A stretch of 64,000 bases of DNA from RHKK01 sp964596245 (GTDB lineage Bacteria > Patescibacteriota > Patescibacteriia > 2-12-FULL-60-25), in contig CAZQSK010000005.1 in NCBI GenBank assembly GCA_964596245.1, forward strand, positions 1-64,000, given 5' to 3'. This document shows positions 27,340-35,727 of the stretch, piece after piece (position 1 is the stretch's first letter; the number at the start of each line of letters is the position of its first letter). Position numbers and translations under genes: made by a program. The notes under the pieces were generated by a model. The model saw only the letters and a list, made by a program, of their open reading frames with translations. It did no database searches and was not told where the DNA came from.

Positions 27340-29649
27340 ATGGGCCGTCGCAAGAAATCGTCATTTGATTTGACCCTGGAGCCTGAAACACGAAAAGGCG
27401 TCGCCGTTGTATTTCTCTTCGGCGCCGCTTTTTTGCTTCTCCTGTCGTTTTTCGACATGGCCGGTTCATTCGGCCAGGCCCTAAATGAGGGCGTGTCGTA
27501 TGTATTTGGCTGGGACAAGCTCGTAATCCCGTTCTTGTTGCTGGCTTGGGCCTATCACGTGCTCGCTCCCGAGCGTTTACCGCTGCGTTTCACCAACATG
27601 TTGGGGTTTTTGTTCTTTTTCCTGTCGCTAAACCCGCTTGTACACGTTGTCACCTTCCCGTTGAATGCTCCAGTTGCGGATGCGGCTTTACGCATGGCCG
27701 GTGGGAAACTCGGTGAGACCGTTGGCGTTGCCTTTGTGCAGATGCTCGGCATGCCCGGGAGCATCATCGTCTTCGTCGCACTGCTCGTGATGTCGCTTTT
27801 GCTCATGTTCAATGCGACGTTGCGTCAAGTCTTGTTTGTGTTTGATCTGGCTTGGAAGGGTGTGGCCATGTTTTTCAAAGCGCTGTGGTCTCCTATTCGT
27901 AAATGGATGGACGTGCGTTCACGTTCCAAAAATGAAACCGGTTTGAAGCCTCTGGATGAAGAGACAGAAGAGGAGGAAGAATCGGAGGATGGTGAGGAGG
28001 AAGAGGGGGGCGAAGAGGGGGAGGAAGAAGACGAGGAGGGAGAAGAGGAGGAAGGCGACGAAGACGGAGCTCCGGCCCCGCGTGCCAAGCCGCGTAAGCG
28101 CTATCCGCGCATCGAAATTCCGTTGGATTTGCTTGATCGTCGTGATGACAAACCAACATCCGGTGACATCGTGCACAACCGCGAAGTGATTCGTCGCACG
28201 CTGGAGAACTTCGGTATCGTGGTTGAGATGGCTGAGGTGGCCGTCGGTCCTACCGTCACACAATTTGCCTTTAAGCCGGCCGAAGGTATCAAGCTCTCAC
28301 GTATCACTGGTTTGAATAACGACCTCGCGCTCGCTTTGGCTGCGCATCCGATTCGTATCGAAGCGCCGATTCCGGGTAAGTCCTTGGTCGGCGTTGAAGT
28401 TCCGAACAAATCGGTGGCCACGGTTGGTGTGCGCGAGATGCTTGAGGCGCGCGAATTCCGTGAACGTAAAGGTCCGCTCGCTTTCATCCTTGGTAAAGAT
28501 GTCTCCGGCAAAGCGTGGACCGCTGATCTCACCAAGATGCCGCACTTGCTGGTGGCCGGTGCAACCGGTTCGGGTAAGTCCGTGGGATTGAATACGATCA
28601 TCATGTCGTATCTGTACACGCTTGGACCTGATGACGTGAAGTTCATCATGGTTGACCCGAAGCGTGTCGAATTGCAGGTGTATAACGGCATTCCGCACTT
28701 GATTACGCCGGTCATCACCAAGGTTCCGGAAACCGTGAATGCGCTCAAGTGGGCTTTGCGCGAAATGGACCGTCGTCTCGATTTGTTGGGCTCGATGAAT
28801 TCCAAGGATATCGGTAGCTACAACTCGCGCGTGCAGGAACGTTTGCCGTACATCGTCATCATTATTGATGAAATGGCCGACTTGATGGCTTCTTCCGCAT
28901 CCGAAGTCGAAGGTCCGATCGTGCGTTTGGCGCAGATGTCGCGCGCTGTTGGTATTCACTTGGTGCTTGCAACGCAGCGTCCGTCCGTCGATGTCATCAC
29001 CGGTTTGATTAAGGCTAACGTCCCGGGGCGTATCGCATTCGCCGTCGCATCTGCCACGGATTCGCGCACCATTCTCGATCAGCAGGGTGCCGAAAAGTTG
29101 CTTGGTCGTGGTGACATGCTGGTGACCTCAAATGATATTCCAGTACCGAAGCGTTTGCAGGGGGCATTCGTCTCTGAAGCGGAAATCGGTCGCGTAGTCG
29201 ACTACGTGAAATCCAAATACGATCCGCCGGAATATGATCCGGGCGTCGTGGAGCGTTCTTCCAATGGCCCGACGATTTTTGGCGATGGCGGCGGCGATCC
29301 GGAAGATTCTGATCCGCTTATTCCCGATGCGAAGGAAGAGATCATTCGTGCCGGCAAGGCCTCAGCCTCGCTTTTGCAGCGCCGTCTCAAGGTTGGATAT
29401 GCGCGTGCTGCACGCTTGCTCGATTTGCTCGAGCAGGAAGGATTTATTGGTCCTGGCGATGGCGCCAAGCCGCGAGAAATCTTGAAAGCAGACTTCACGA
29501 AACAGATGGATCCGCTGACGGCCAACCGCAAGGCTATCCCGGCTGCGGAACCTGAGCCGGAAGAGGAAGAAGAGGAGGAGGAAGACGTCGAAATGGATGA
29601 TGTAGACGCCGAAGCCGAAGAAGAGGCTGGCGAAGAAGAAGCAAAGTAG
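27340..29649 (+). CDS. ftsK: DNA translocase FtsK/SpoIIIE
   Basis: 769 residues. FtsK pumps DNA at the division septum. Seen: about four N-terminal membrane helices (residues 20-170), a strikingly acidic Glu-rich linker (about 205-247), the alpha/beta motor with Walker A AGATGSGKSVGLN (about 405-417) and Walker B YIVIIIDEMADLM, and a C-terminal gamma winged helix (EEIIRAGKASASLLQRRLKVGYARAARLLDLLEQEGFIG). The end is a second acidic tail (EEEEEEEEDVEMDDVDAEAEE-like). The linker is much shorter than in E. coli. Between recA and a RodZ-like gene in a plus-strand operon. Confidence 0.97.
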   Translation: MGRRKKSSFDLTLEPETRKGVAVVFLFGAAFLLLLSFFDMAGSFGQALNEGVSYVFGWDKLVIPFLLLAWAYHVLAPERLPLRFTNMLGFLFFFLSLNPLVHVVTFPLNAPVADAALRMAGGKLGETVGVAFVQMLGMPGSIIVFVALLVMSLLLMFNATLRQVLFVFDLAWKGVAMFFKALWSPIRKWMDVRSRSKNETGLKPLDEETEEEEESEDGEEEEGGEEGEEEDEEGEEEEGDEDGAPAPRAKPRKRYPRIEIPLDLLDRRDDKPTSGDIVHNREVIRRTLENFGIVVEMAEVAVGPTVTQFAFKPAEGIKLSRITGLNNDLALALAAHPIRIEAPIPGKSLVGVEVPNKSVATVGVREMLEAREFRERKGPLAFILGKDVSGKAWTADLTKMPHLLVAGATGSGKSVGLNTIIMSYLYTLGPDDVKFIMVDPKRVELQVYNGIPHLITPVITKVPETVNALKWALREMDRRLDLLGSMNSKDIGSYNSRVQERLPYIVIIIDEMADLMASSASEVEGPIVRLAQMSRAVGIHLVLATQRPSVDVITGLIKANVPGRIAFAVASATDSRTILDQQGAEKLLGRGDMLVTSNDIPVPKRLQGAFVSEAEIGRVVDYVKSKYDPPEYDPGVVERSSNGPTIFGDGGGDPEDSDPLIPDAKEEIIRAGKASASLLQRRLKVGYARAARLLDLLEQEGFIGPGDGAKPREILKADFTKQMDPLTANRKAIPAAEPEPEEEEEEEEDVEMDDVDAEAEEEAGEEEAK

Positions 29650-29662
29650 GTAAAAGGGAGGC

Positions 29663-30364
29663 ATGGCCTTCGTCTCAAAGCGTGTACAGGCTGCAGGCCG
29701 TCTTGGCCCCGATCTGATTGATTTGCGTGAACGCGTAGGTTTGAGTATTTCCGAAGCCGCGCAACGCACAAAGATCGCGCCGTCCATTATTAAAGCCTTT
29801 GAAGAAGAAACGTGGAGCGAATTGCCGGATCAGGTGTATGCCGAACGCCTGCTGCGCTCCTACGTTTCTTTTTTTGGTGCCAACGACTCTTACTATCTTC
29901 ACAAGTTTCGTGAATCACTGGAGGCGCGTGAAATTGTCCGTGATACATCGGTTTTGTTGCCGCGCGCCATGCGCATCGGTGCACATGAGCTGATCGTGAC
30001 GCCGCGTGTTCTCGCGGCCCTTGCGTTCTTTGTTTTTACGCTCGGGCTGGGTGGCTATGTGTATGCGCAAGCGCGCGCGATGTCGGTGGCGCCTCCGCTT
30101 GAAATCGTTTCGCCATCTGACGGCCAACGCTTGGATGAACCGGCTATTTTAGTGACTGGACATACGGCCCCGGGCTCTTCCGTGACCGTGAATGGTGCCG
30201 CCGCCGTTGTCGGAGATGATGGGCGCTTTGAATATCGGATGAATGTACCGCGCGGTTCGACCGTGATTCGTATCGTGTCGCGCCGACGTCACGGAAATGA
30301 GTCGACCATCGCACGTCGCGTGATTTACGATCGTCCTCCGGCGGCGCAAGCATTGCACGAGTAA
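29663..30364 (+). CDS. RodZ-like cytoskeletal/HTH membrane protein
   Basis: 233 residues. An N-terminal helix-turn-helix (LRERVGLSISEAAQRTKIAPSIIKAFEEETW, about residues 22-55) is followed by a membrane helix (about 115-136) and an extracytoplasmic Ig-like domain (PPLEIVSPSDGQRLDEPAILVTGHTAPGSSVTVNG). This is the RodZ architecture; RodZ links MreB to the wall-synthesis machinery. The protein could instead be a generic HTH_25 membrane protein. A GGGAGG Shine-Dalgarno lies 4 nt before the ATG, 13 nt after ftsK. Confidence 0.85.
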   Translation: MAFVSKRVQAAGRLGPDLIDLRERVGLSISEAAQRTKIAPSIIKAFEEETWSELPDQVYAERLLRSYVSFFGANDSYYLHKFRESLEAREIVRDTSVLLPRAMRIGAHELIVTPRVLAALAFFVFTLGLGGYVYAQARAMSVAPPLEIVSPSDGQRLDEPAILVTGHTAPGSSVTVNGAAAVVGDDGRFEYRMNVPRGSTVIRIVSRRRHGNESTIARRVIYDRPPAAQALHE

Positions 30365-30389
30365 AAAAATAGACCGCGTATTAGCGGTC
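30362..30389 (-). terminator. Terminator of the 30381-30715 minus operon
   Basis: Minus strand: GACCGC, loop TAATAC, GCGGTC then TATTTTTTT. It lies between the convergent RodZ-like gene and block C. Confidence 0.88.
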
Positions 30390-30536
30390 GGAGGGGCGGC
30401 GGGTCTTCTTGGAGACCAGTCGCATGAGGGTGCCCGGGTTGCTGGGCTTGCTGGGCAGATGATCTGCGATCCAGTTGAGCAGTGAGGGGGTCACTGCCAG
30501 GCCGAAGAGGGTGAGCAGGATGCCGGTGAGCATCAT
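30381..30536 (-). CDS. Small single-pass membrane protein (block C2)
   Basis: 51 residues: MMLTGILLTLFGLAVTPSLL forms one hydrophobic helix, followed by a basic tail (LVSKKTRRPSDR). The ATG overlaps the TGA of the upstream gene (ATGA), so it is translationally coupled to it. The coupling and the neighbour's position are the main evidence that this short gene is real. No family recognised; a small toxin-like or accessory membrane peptide is possible but unproven. Confidence 0.6.
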   Translation of the reverse strand: MMLTGILLTLFGLAVTPSLLNWIADHLPSKPSNPGTLMRLVSKKTRRPSDR

Positions 30537-30715
30537 GCAGCATCCGGGGGCTGGGTGTCGCGGTCCTTCATCGACACGGGTGTCGGGGGCGGCGTGCTCG
30601 ACAGCCTGCGCAGCAGCTGGAGCTCCTCCTCCGGGATCACCTGAGTCTTGGTGGTCGCGATCTCGTCGTCCGTAGACAACGAGGGTTTGGAACGTGCGAT
30701 CTTGCGTTCGGTCAC
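30533..30715 (-). CDS. Small hydrophilic hypothetical protein (block C1)
   Basis: 60 residues from a GTG at 30715 preceded by AAGGGAGAACCA. Charged, Pro-rich C-terminus (SSTPPPTPVSMKDRD), probably partly disordered. First gene of a two-gene unit with the 51-residue membrane protein; the stop and start overlap by 4 nt. The promoter (TGGACA, 17 nt, TACGTT) and a UUCG-tetraloop hairpin in the leader lie upstream. No family recognised. Confidence 0.6.
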   Translation of the reverse strand: MTERKIARSKPSLSTDDEIATTKTQVIPEEELQLLRRLSSTPPPTPVSMKDRDTQPPDAA

Positions 30716-30732
30716 TGGTTCTCCCTTGTTCG

Positions 30733-30781
30733 CCGTCCGAAGACGGGCTATCAACGTACCATAAAGTCGTTATTTTGTCCA
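30733..30781 (-). promoter_or_regulatory. Promoter and leader hairpin of the block C genes
   Basis: Minus strand: TGGACA (30776-30781), 17 nt, TACGTT (30753-30758). The leader has a CCGTC-TTCG-GACGG hairpin (30733-30746) about 10 nt before the Shine-Dalgarno. Confidence 0.65.
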
Positions 30782-30810
30782 GTTTGCTGGACTTTTTTGG
30801 ATTTGAAGAC

Positions 30811-30862
30811 GCGCCCCGTGCTTTTTCCGAAGAATCTCGGATTGGCACGGGGCGCGGTCATT
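30811..30862 (-). terminator. Long hairpin at the end of gene 30862-31596
   Basis: GCGCCCCGTGC and GCACGGGGCGC arms about 25 nt apart, with an inner CCGA/TTCGG stem, giving a branched hairpin. There is no T-run, so it may be a mRNA 3' stabiliser or weak terminator. Confidence 0.5.
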
Positions 30863-31596
30863 CAGGTGTCCGGCCAGTAGCGCTTGGCGAGCGCTTCCAG
30901 ATCCGGGAGCATGGCCGTCGTGACGTCGAGCAGGTTCGAGAGGAACCCGTTCGTCAGCCAGATGGCGATGCCGACGCGATTCGGCTTGATGGTGACGAAC
31001 CCGTCCTTGTCCGGCTTGTGGTCCGGAATGTCGGGCAGGCTCGCCATCCACAGCTCGATCGAGCCCTTCGCGTTTGTCCGCATCTGATAGTAGCGGGCGC
31101 GTCGGGGCGTGGTGTGCGGGGCGATGATGAGGGGGTGTTCCGGCGACTGCAGAGCCTCGATGAGGCGGCTCCAGCGGAAGTCGAAGCGGTTGACGCGTCT
31201 CCCGACGCGTGGGTGACCTTGCGGTCCGAGCGGGATCGGACGCATCGCGTACATGGACGGGGAGATCGGCTGATCACCCTCGCCCAGGTACTTGATGATG
31301 CTTCCGTCCGTACCCGGCGCGTGGCCACCTTGCAGGTAGCTCACGTACCGCTCGGCGAGCCCGTCGAGCTTGAGCTCGTACGGATCCTTCACGAGCTCTT
31401 CCTCGAAGAGGTCGAGCTCGATGATTGGATCCACCTCGCCCTCGCTGTTGAGAGCCGGAACGATCCAGACCTGATGCAGCCACATGGCTGCGAGCTCGTC
31501 CGTGGACCACGGCATGCGCAGTCGCGGAACCCACATCTGCTGTGCGAGGGCCCTGATGGCCCGCGCACGAGTCGTCTTCTTCTCGTCGTCGGCCAT
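30862..31596 (-). CDS. Hypothetical protein (block D)
   Basis: 244 residues from the ATG at 31596, placed by GAAGGAGG 5 nt upstream; the frame is open 20 codons further. The N-terminus is charged (MADDEKKTTRARAIRALAQQ). The protein appears soluble, with Trp- and Pro-rich patches (MWVPRLRMPWSTDELAAMW) and no signal peptide. I do not recognise the family. It belongs to a run of six minus-strand GC-rich genes between the RodZ-like gene and rpoB. Its own promoter was not identified in the 261-nt upstream spacer. Confidence 0.7.
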   Translation of the reverse strand: MADDEKKTTRARAIRALAQQMWVPRLRMPWSTDELAAMWLHQVWIVPALNSEGEVDPIIELDLFEEELVKDPYELKLDGLAERYVSYLQGGHAPGTDGSIIKYLGEGDQPISPSMYAMRPIPLGPQGHPRVGRRVNRFDFRWSRLIEALQSPEHPLIIAPHTTPRRARYYQMRTNAKGSIELWMASLPDIPDHKPDKDGFVTIKPNRVGIAIWLTNGFLSNLLDVTTAMLPDLEALAKRYWPDT

Positions 31597-31857
31597 ATGG
31601 CCTCCTTCTTGTTGATGAACGTTCGGGGACATCCGGACAAACCTGGAGGTCAACACTTAACACCAAAAGGTGGTTCGCGTTGGGCGAGAACCGCGTTAGG
31701 AGCGTCCAGCAAAAGCCGGAGACTGATCGCGGAGAGGATCGCCGGTCCTCCAAGTGTGTCGGGATGTCCGACTCGGAATCCAAGTTGCCTTGGGTGCCGA
31801 GGAGACACGAGCTCAGACCGAGTAGGTCCGAGCTCAAGAGTCTGAGTGGGAGGGGGG
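31597..31857. other. 261-bp spacer between blocks D and E
   Basis: No gene. It holds a two-part hairpin (31772-31801: CTCGG/CCGAG around CCAAG-TTGC-CTTGG) and a GAGCTC...GAGCTC pair (31809-31835). No T-run and no clear promoter. Confidence 0.4.
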
Positions 31858-32436
31858 TTAGCCCTCTACGGGTTCGGTCTGGCGAATGGTGATCCATCCG
31901 CCGGTAACCGGAATGCGTGTGAAGTCGGTGATCGCGCGTTCGCTGGTACCCCAGTGAACCGGGATGGTCTGCACGTTGCTGACGCCGCCCGGAAGGATGT
32001 CCCAGCCGGAGACGGTCTCGAGAATCTCGACCGTCAGGTTCCGGCTGTCGCGCGCGACTTCAACGCGCAGGTCCCAGTGCATGCAGATCGACGAGGCGTA
32101 CGACATGCGTACTTGCTCGTATCCTGCCGCGATGGTTCCTGCCGATCCGTCCGCGTGAACGCGAGACGAGAGCGTGGGCAGCTGGTGACGACTTCCGAGG
32201 AAGCCGCCCCACACGCCCGCCGTCGGGTCGCCGTGTCCGTAGTTCGGGTCGACCGTGAAGGTGACCCGGAGCGGAAGCACGCCGGTGGCGGCGCGTTCGC
32301 GATCGCTCATGTTGATCTCGTCGGCTTCGTGAGCCAGATGAGTCGCCGCGGCGCCGAAGTCGGCGCTGTAGGCTTGCCACAGGGTCACGAGCAGGAAGAC
32401 GCTGATCGAGCGGTACAAGATCGTTCGCGGTCGCAT
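31858..32436 (-). CDS. Exported hypothetical protein (block E)
   Basis: 192 residues from the ATG at 32436 after GCGGGAGTCAACATC. The N-terminus has a short basic start and a hydrophobic helix (ILYRSISVFLLVTLWQAYSA), so it is probably secreted or membrane-anchored. The rest is beta-rich with several Trp/Gly/Thr turns (VWGGFLGSRHQLPTLSSRV, GGWITIRQTEPVEG). Two Cys are absent from most of the chain. No family recognised. GC-ending codons dominate, like its neighbours. Confidence 0.7.
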   Translation of the reverse strand: MRPRTILYRSISVFLLVTLWQAYSADFGAAATHLAHEADEINMSDRERAATGVLPLRVTFTVDPNYGHGDPTAGVWGGFLGSRHQLPTLSSRVHADGSAGTIAAGYEQVRMSYASSICMHWDLRVEVARDSRNLTVEILETVSGWDILPGGVSNVQTIPVHWGTSERAITDFTRIPVTGGWITIRQTEPVEG

Positions 32437-32608
32437 GATGTTGACTCCCGCCCCGCATCGCTGCGGAGCATGAAATGTACAAACCCGTCTTGGTAGACGG
32501 TAGGGAGAGATTCCCGTTCTCGAGCATCAAGGGTTGATGACCGGGAACGGGTCAGGAACGCGTGACGAATCACGCGCTCCTGCCAGGTTAGTTGTTGTTG
32601 GTTGGGGG

Positions 32609-33043
32609 TTAGGCCGCGGCCGTGTCGACGTCGATCTCGATCTCATCGTTTCCGATGAGAACGGCGATCTCGCGATCGGTACGCGGGAGCGGGTTGTGGA
32701 GGAGGCTGTACGCCACGGCGGCGTCCAACTCCTCACGCGACGGGATCGGCTTGGCCTTGGGGGCCGTGCCGAGGATCGTGTCGTCGAGCAGACGCGTGAA
32801 CGACTGCTCGAAGGACTGCTCGGCCTCGCGATCGAAGGACTGGATGTCCCAGATCAGGCCGCAGGCCGCATCGAGCTCGAGGCGGATCTCCTCGAGCTCG
32901 CGCTCGGCTTCGGCGATGAGGCCGAGCTTGGCGATCTCGAGCGCGGTCCGCTTGCGCGGCGTCTCGTCGAACGAGATCGGCAGAGTGCCGCAGCGCGAGC
33001 TGATCTCGTCGTATCCCATGGTGGGGAAGAGCGAAAGGTTCAT
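32609..33043 (-). CDS. Hypothetical protein (block F)
   Basis: 144 residues from the ATG at 33043 (CGAGG upstream). Highly charged with a long predicted helix (ALEIAKLGLIAEAERELEEIRLELDAA) that could form a coiled coil, then an acidic C-terminus (LIGNDEIEIDVDTAAA). No signal peptide. Not recognised. A larger reading frame on the same strand from 34130 is Arg/Gly/Pro-rich and is a GC-driven shadow. Confidence 0.65.
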   Translation of the reverse strand: MNLSLFPTMGYDEISSRCGTLPISFDETPRKRTALEIAKLGLIAEAERELEEIRLELDAACGLIWDIQSFDREAEQSFEQSFTRLLDDTILGTAPKAKPIPSREELDAAVAYSLLHNPLPRTDREIAVLIGNDEIEIDVDTAAA

Positions 33044-33331
33044 GACTGACCTCGTGGTTCGGGGAAGAAACATCCGTATCATCCAGAGCGTTCACGGAAG
33101 AAGTACCGTGTCGCCCAAATCGATGATCGAGAGACTCAATCGGCGATTGGGGCGGACGTCGCAGGCAGGTTTGTATCCCGCGCCGCGACGTCCCAGGGGT
33201 ATGTAGTTGAAGGTTCGGAATGTCCGGGTTGGTTGCCGTTTGGTGGGAATGGCGTTCGTGAGCCCCGTTGGGGTCTATCGAACCGCTCATCCGTTGTGGC
33301 AACACTGGTCCCTCATCATTCCGTTGCGGAC
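33044..33331. other. 288-bp spacer between blocks F and G
   Basis: GC-rich, no supported gene. It contains the segment GTTGAAGGTTCGG (about 33207), which recurs just downstream of gene H (about 34508). No promoter was found. Confidence 0.35.
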
Positions 33332-33940
33332 CTACTCGGCCGCGACCGGCTCCGGCTGCGCCTTGCGGCGCGCGCTCGCCCGCTTCGGCTTCGCCGGCGC
33401 GGTGAGCTTGCGCAGCTCCGCCATGAGGCTCTCGAGCTTCTCCGTGGGGAGGCGCTCGAGGCTCGTCGGCGTGCGCGGGAGCTTGTCCTCGGTGACGCCG
33501 CGGTCCTTGAGGACGCGGCGCGTCGAGAGCAGGAGCTCGCGGTAGGTCTTCACAGCCTCCCGCTGCGCCGCCTGGCGGTCGAGCTTGCTCGCGAGCGCGC
33601 TCACCACGGGGGCGAGGCGCTTGCTCTTCTCGGCATCGGCCTCGAGGGCCGCCTGCGTGTCCGCCGCGGCCTTGGCCTCGGCGTCCGCCTTGTTGGCGTC
33701 CTCGCACTCCTGCGCGATGGCCGCGTAGCTCATGCCGAGGAACTGGAGCTCCTCGAGGCCGAGCTTGGTGAAGCCTTCGGGGAGCTTCACGCGATCCGCC
33801 TCCGCGACGCCGCGGGAGCGCTGCAGCGCGTACGCCCGCCGCTCCGCCTTGTGGGCGGCCTGGCGCGCGTCGTGCAGGATCTTGTCCTGCTGCTGCTTCG
33901 CGGCCTGAGCGACGACGTTGAGGTTGGTGATCGTGAGCAT
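33332..33940 (-). CDS. Coiled-coil-rich hypothetical protein (block G)
   Basis: 202 residues from the ATG at 33940, placed by AGGAGAGTGCC; the frame is open far upstream but without a start signal. Nearly all Ala, Glu, Lys, Arg, Gln and Leu. Helices (VVAQAAKQQQDKILHDARQ; RLAPVVSALASKLDRQAAQR) suggest extended coiled coil. The C-terminus is basic and Pro/Ala-rich (APAKPKRASARRKAQPEPV), resembling nucleic-acid-binding tails. No family recognised; a structural or DNA-binding role would be speculation. Confidence 0.65.
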   Translation of the reverse strand: MLTITNLNVVAQAAKQQQDKILHDARQAAHKAERRAYALQRSRGVAEADRVKLPEGFTKLGLEELQFLGMSYAAIAQECEDANKADAEAKAAADTQAALEADAEKSKRLAPVVSALASKLDRQAAQREAVKTYRELLLSTRRVLKDRGVTEDKLPRTPTSLERLPTEKLESLMAELRKLTAPAKPKRASARRKAQPEPVAAE

Positions 33941-34530
33941 GGCACTCTCCTGGCTTGTCGTTTCGGTTTCGTTGGTTACGGGAACATCCCCGCAACGCCC
34001 ATCTCGATGGCCGATCAAAAGTATCGGCGCCCGGGATGGGCGTGCGTGAGCACGCCCGTGTGAAGGTGCCCCGTCCGATATGATCAGACGGAAGGATGTA
34101 GGGACGAGGGAGAATGGCCGGCCGAAGCAAGACATTTCTCCGAAGGACAATTCAATTGGGATTGGCAGATTGCTCCGCCGTGCCCGACTTCGTTGTCCGC
34201 ATCATCCGTTCCCATGTTCGGGTTCGGAATGATGTTCGCCCTCCACATCGCTCCATCCAACATTTTGGAGGCGGAAATGGTCCACCTGGCCCGAAGGCCC
34301 GCAGATCCGCACCAGCCTTGGTCGAACGATCCCAGTCGAAACCGAGTTCGAACGATTCAGGCTGGAGTTGAGACGTATTACTACGGCTCGTCCTCCTCCA
34401 AAATGTTGTATGCAGCGAACGGTTGAAAGATCAGCAGCAGAGTCCGATGGTTGGATCGGCCTCTTGTGCTGATCGGCGAGTGAGTTCACTCGCCGCCAGG
34501 GTTAGGGTTGAAGGTTCGGGGTGTAGTTGG
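33941..34530. other. 590-bp spacer between blocks G and H with several inverted repeats
   Basis: No supported gene. Seen: GGGCGTGC-GTGA-GCACGCCC (34038-34057); CCGTC...GACGG hairpin (34071-34091); a 14-bp inverted repeat CAACATTTTGGAGG (34258-34271) / CCTCCAAAATGTTG (34395-34408) enclosing CCAGCCT/AGGCTGG; and a 9-bp hairpin CGGCGAGTG-AGTT-CACTCGCCG (34474-34495). Together these could fold into a structured RNA of about 150-400 nt on either strand. Confidence 0.5.
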
Positions 34531-34878
34531 TCAGGAGGCGAGGGCCTCCGGGGTCTCGTCGATCATCTCGGCGGCGCGCGCGTTGCGTGCGCGGGTGAGG
34601 CCCGCGAGCACACGCTTGGTCGCAGCGACGATCGTGGCGTAGGGGCGCTCCTCGTTGTGCATCGTGCACACGATGAGGATGGCCTCGGCGCGCTCCTTCT
34701 CCACGCCGCTGAGGCTCTCCACGGGGCGCTGCATGAGCTCCTCGCAGTTGAGCGCCGCGATGAGGTCCTCGGCGTTGATCGCCTTGAACTCCATCTCGGT
34801 GCACTTGCCCTGGCGGATCGATGCGTGCTCGAGAGCCTTCTCGAGCGTCTTCGTGAGCAGATCCTTCTTCTTCGACAT
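34531..34878 (-). CDS. Hypothetical helical protein (block H)
   Basis: 115 residues, start MSKKKDLLTKTLEKALEHAS, after CACGAGG. Mostly alpha-helical, charged, two Cys (GKCTEMEF; LNCEELMQ), no signal peptide. No family recognised. Second gene after the strong promoter at 35188-35216; 47 nt after gene I. Confidence 0.65.
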   Translation of the reverse strand: MSKKKDLLTKTLEKALEHASIRQGKCTEMEFKAINAEDLIAALNCEELMQRPVESLSGVEKERAEAILIVCTMHNEERPYATIVAATKRVLAGLTRARNARAAEMIDETPEALAS

Positions 34879-34925
34879 TTCTCGGTACCTCGTGCTGTTG
34901 GATGTGGATGGTGCGTGATGCAGCG

Positions 34926-35111
34926 CTAGCGCCGCACCTTCTTCTTCCGGTTCGGGCGGCTGCTGACCGAGCTCGACCCGGTCATCACGTAGCGCGTGGA
35001 CGGCTGCGCGATCTGACGATCGCGATCCTTCCGCATGCTCAGGGCCCGCTCCACGTCCTCGTCGGACGTGCAGTACGTACCACCGACCGTGATCAGGTTC
35101 TTCTGACTCAT
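34926..35111 (-). CDS. Small basic hypothetical protein (block I)
   Basis: 61 residues from the ATG at 35111, placed by GGGGTGAAGAG. The C-terminus is very basic (RPNRKKKVRR). The frame is open to 35216 but that part overlaps the promoter. First gene of the likely I-H unit. No family recognised; the short size lowers certainty. Confidence 0.55.
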   Translation of the reverse strand: MSQKNLITVGGTYCTSDEDVERALSMRKDRDRQIAQPSTRYVMTGSSSVSSRPNRKKKVRR

Positions 35112-35187
35112 CTCTTCACCCCGAAAGGTGCTGGATCCCGGATTCCGCTCAGAACCACCTGAGACGGTTTCCAGAATCGAACGGGCT

Positions 35188-35216
35188 AGGATAACATAAA
35201 AAGAGGGTTTTGTCAA
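35188..35216 (-). promoter_or_regulatory. Promoter of genes I-H (block)
   Basis: Minus strand: TTGACA (35211-35216), 17 nt, TATCCT (35188-35193), leader of about 70 nt to the ATG at 35111. Confidence 0.75.
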
Positions 35217-35727
35217 GGGTTGCAGGACAGCGTTATCTAGATTAAATGCGCTACAATTAGCGACAAATATAGATCATTGTTAAAATTGTCTAAAATTAGC
35301 CAACAGCAAATTGGCTTAGTTGAGCTATCAATGGGGATAAGAAGATTCAAGATTGGGTTCAAAAATAGCGGTTTTGGCTCAGATCAGCGTTTTTTGACAA
35401 AAGTGCCTCAGATTCGCATTCCCTTGACGCCACCTATATCTATTGTTAGAATCAGCCCACAACAGTGCGATTTGACAGATGCTTTCCGAGCATCTATCGG
35501 ACGGTTTCCGGACAACCGATCCAACATGAGCGACCAAACCCACAATTGAAGCTCCTCCCGTAACCCCCGTTGGGAGGTGTTTTGATGTCTGAGTCGTTCC
35601 GTCATTCCACTGTCTTTTATCCATTTCAACCCTGCTGCGTTTCTGCTCGGTCACTGGCGCCATCGGCCGTCATGTCTCCGTTGCTAAGTCCCGTGCGGAC
35701 GCAGAAAACAGGGTTCGCATCATCCCC
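35217..35727 (+). promoter_or_regulatory. rpoB upstream region with promoter and leader hairpin
   Basis: No gene in 511 bp. Best promoter: TTGACG (35424-35429), 17 nt, TAGAAT (35447-35452). That gives a leader of about 270 nt. It contains GATGC-TTTCC-GAGCATC-like (about 35479-35495) and a hairpin CCTCCC...GGGAGG followed by TGTTTT (35555-35585), which looks like an attenuator. A weaker TTGACA (35394) and a TACAAT (35252-35257) could add promoters. rplJ/rplL are not here. Confidence 0.6.

Noticed and set aside
31846..32496. 216-residue plus-strand reading frame opposite block E
   Set aside because: Composition is Arg/Asp/Val-biased, as expected for the complement of a GC-rich gene; block E has a signal peptide and Shine-Dalgarno.
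32733..34130. 465-residue minus-strand reading frame
   Set aside because: Composition is Arg/Gly/Pro/Ala-rich with no start signal; it runs antiphase through genes F and G, which have Shine-Dalgarno sites and normal composition. A GC-driven shadow.
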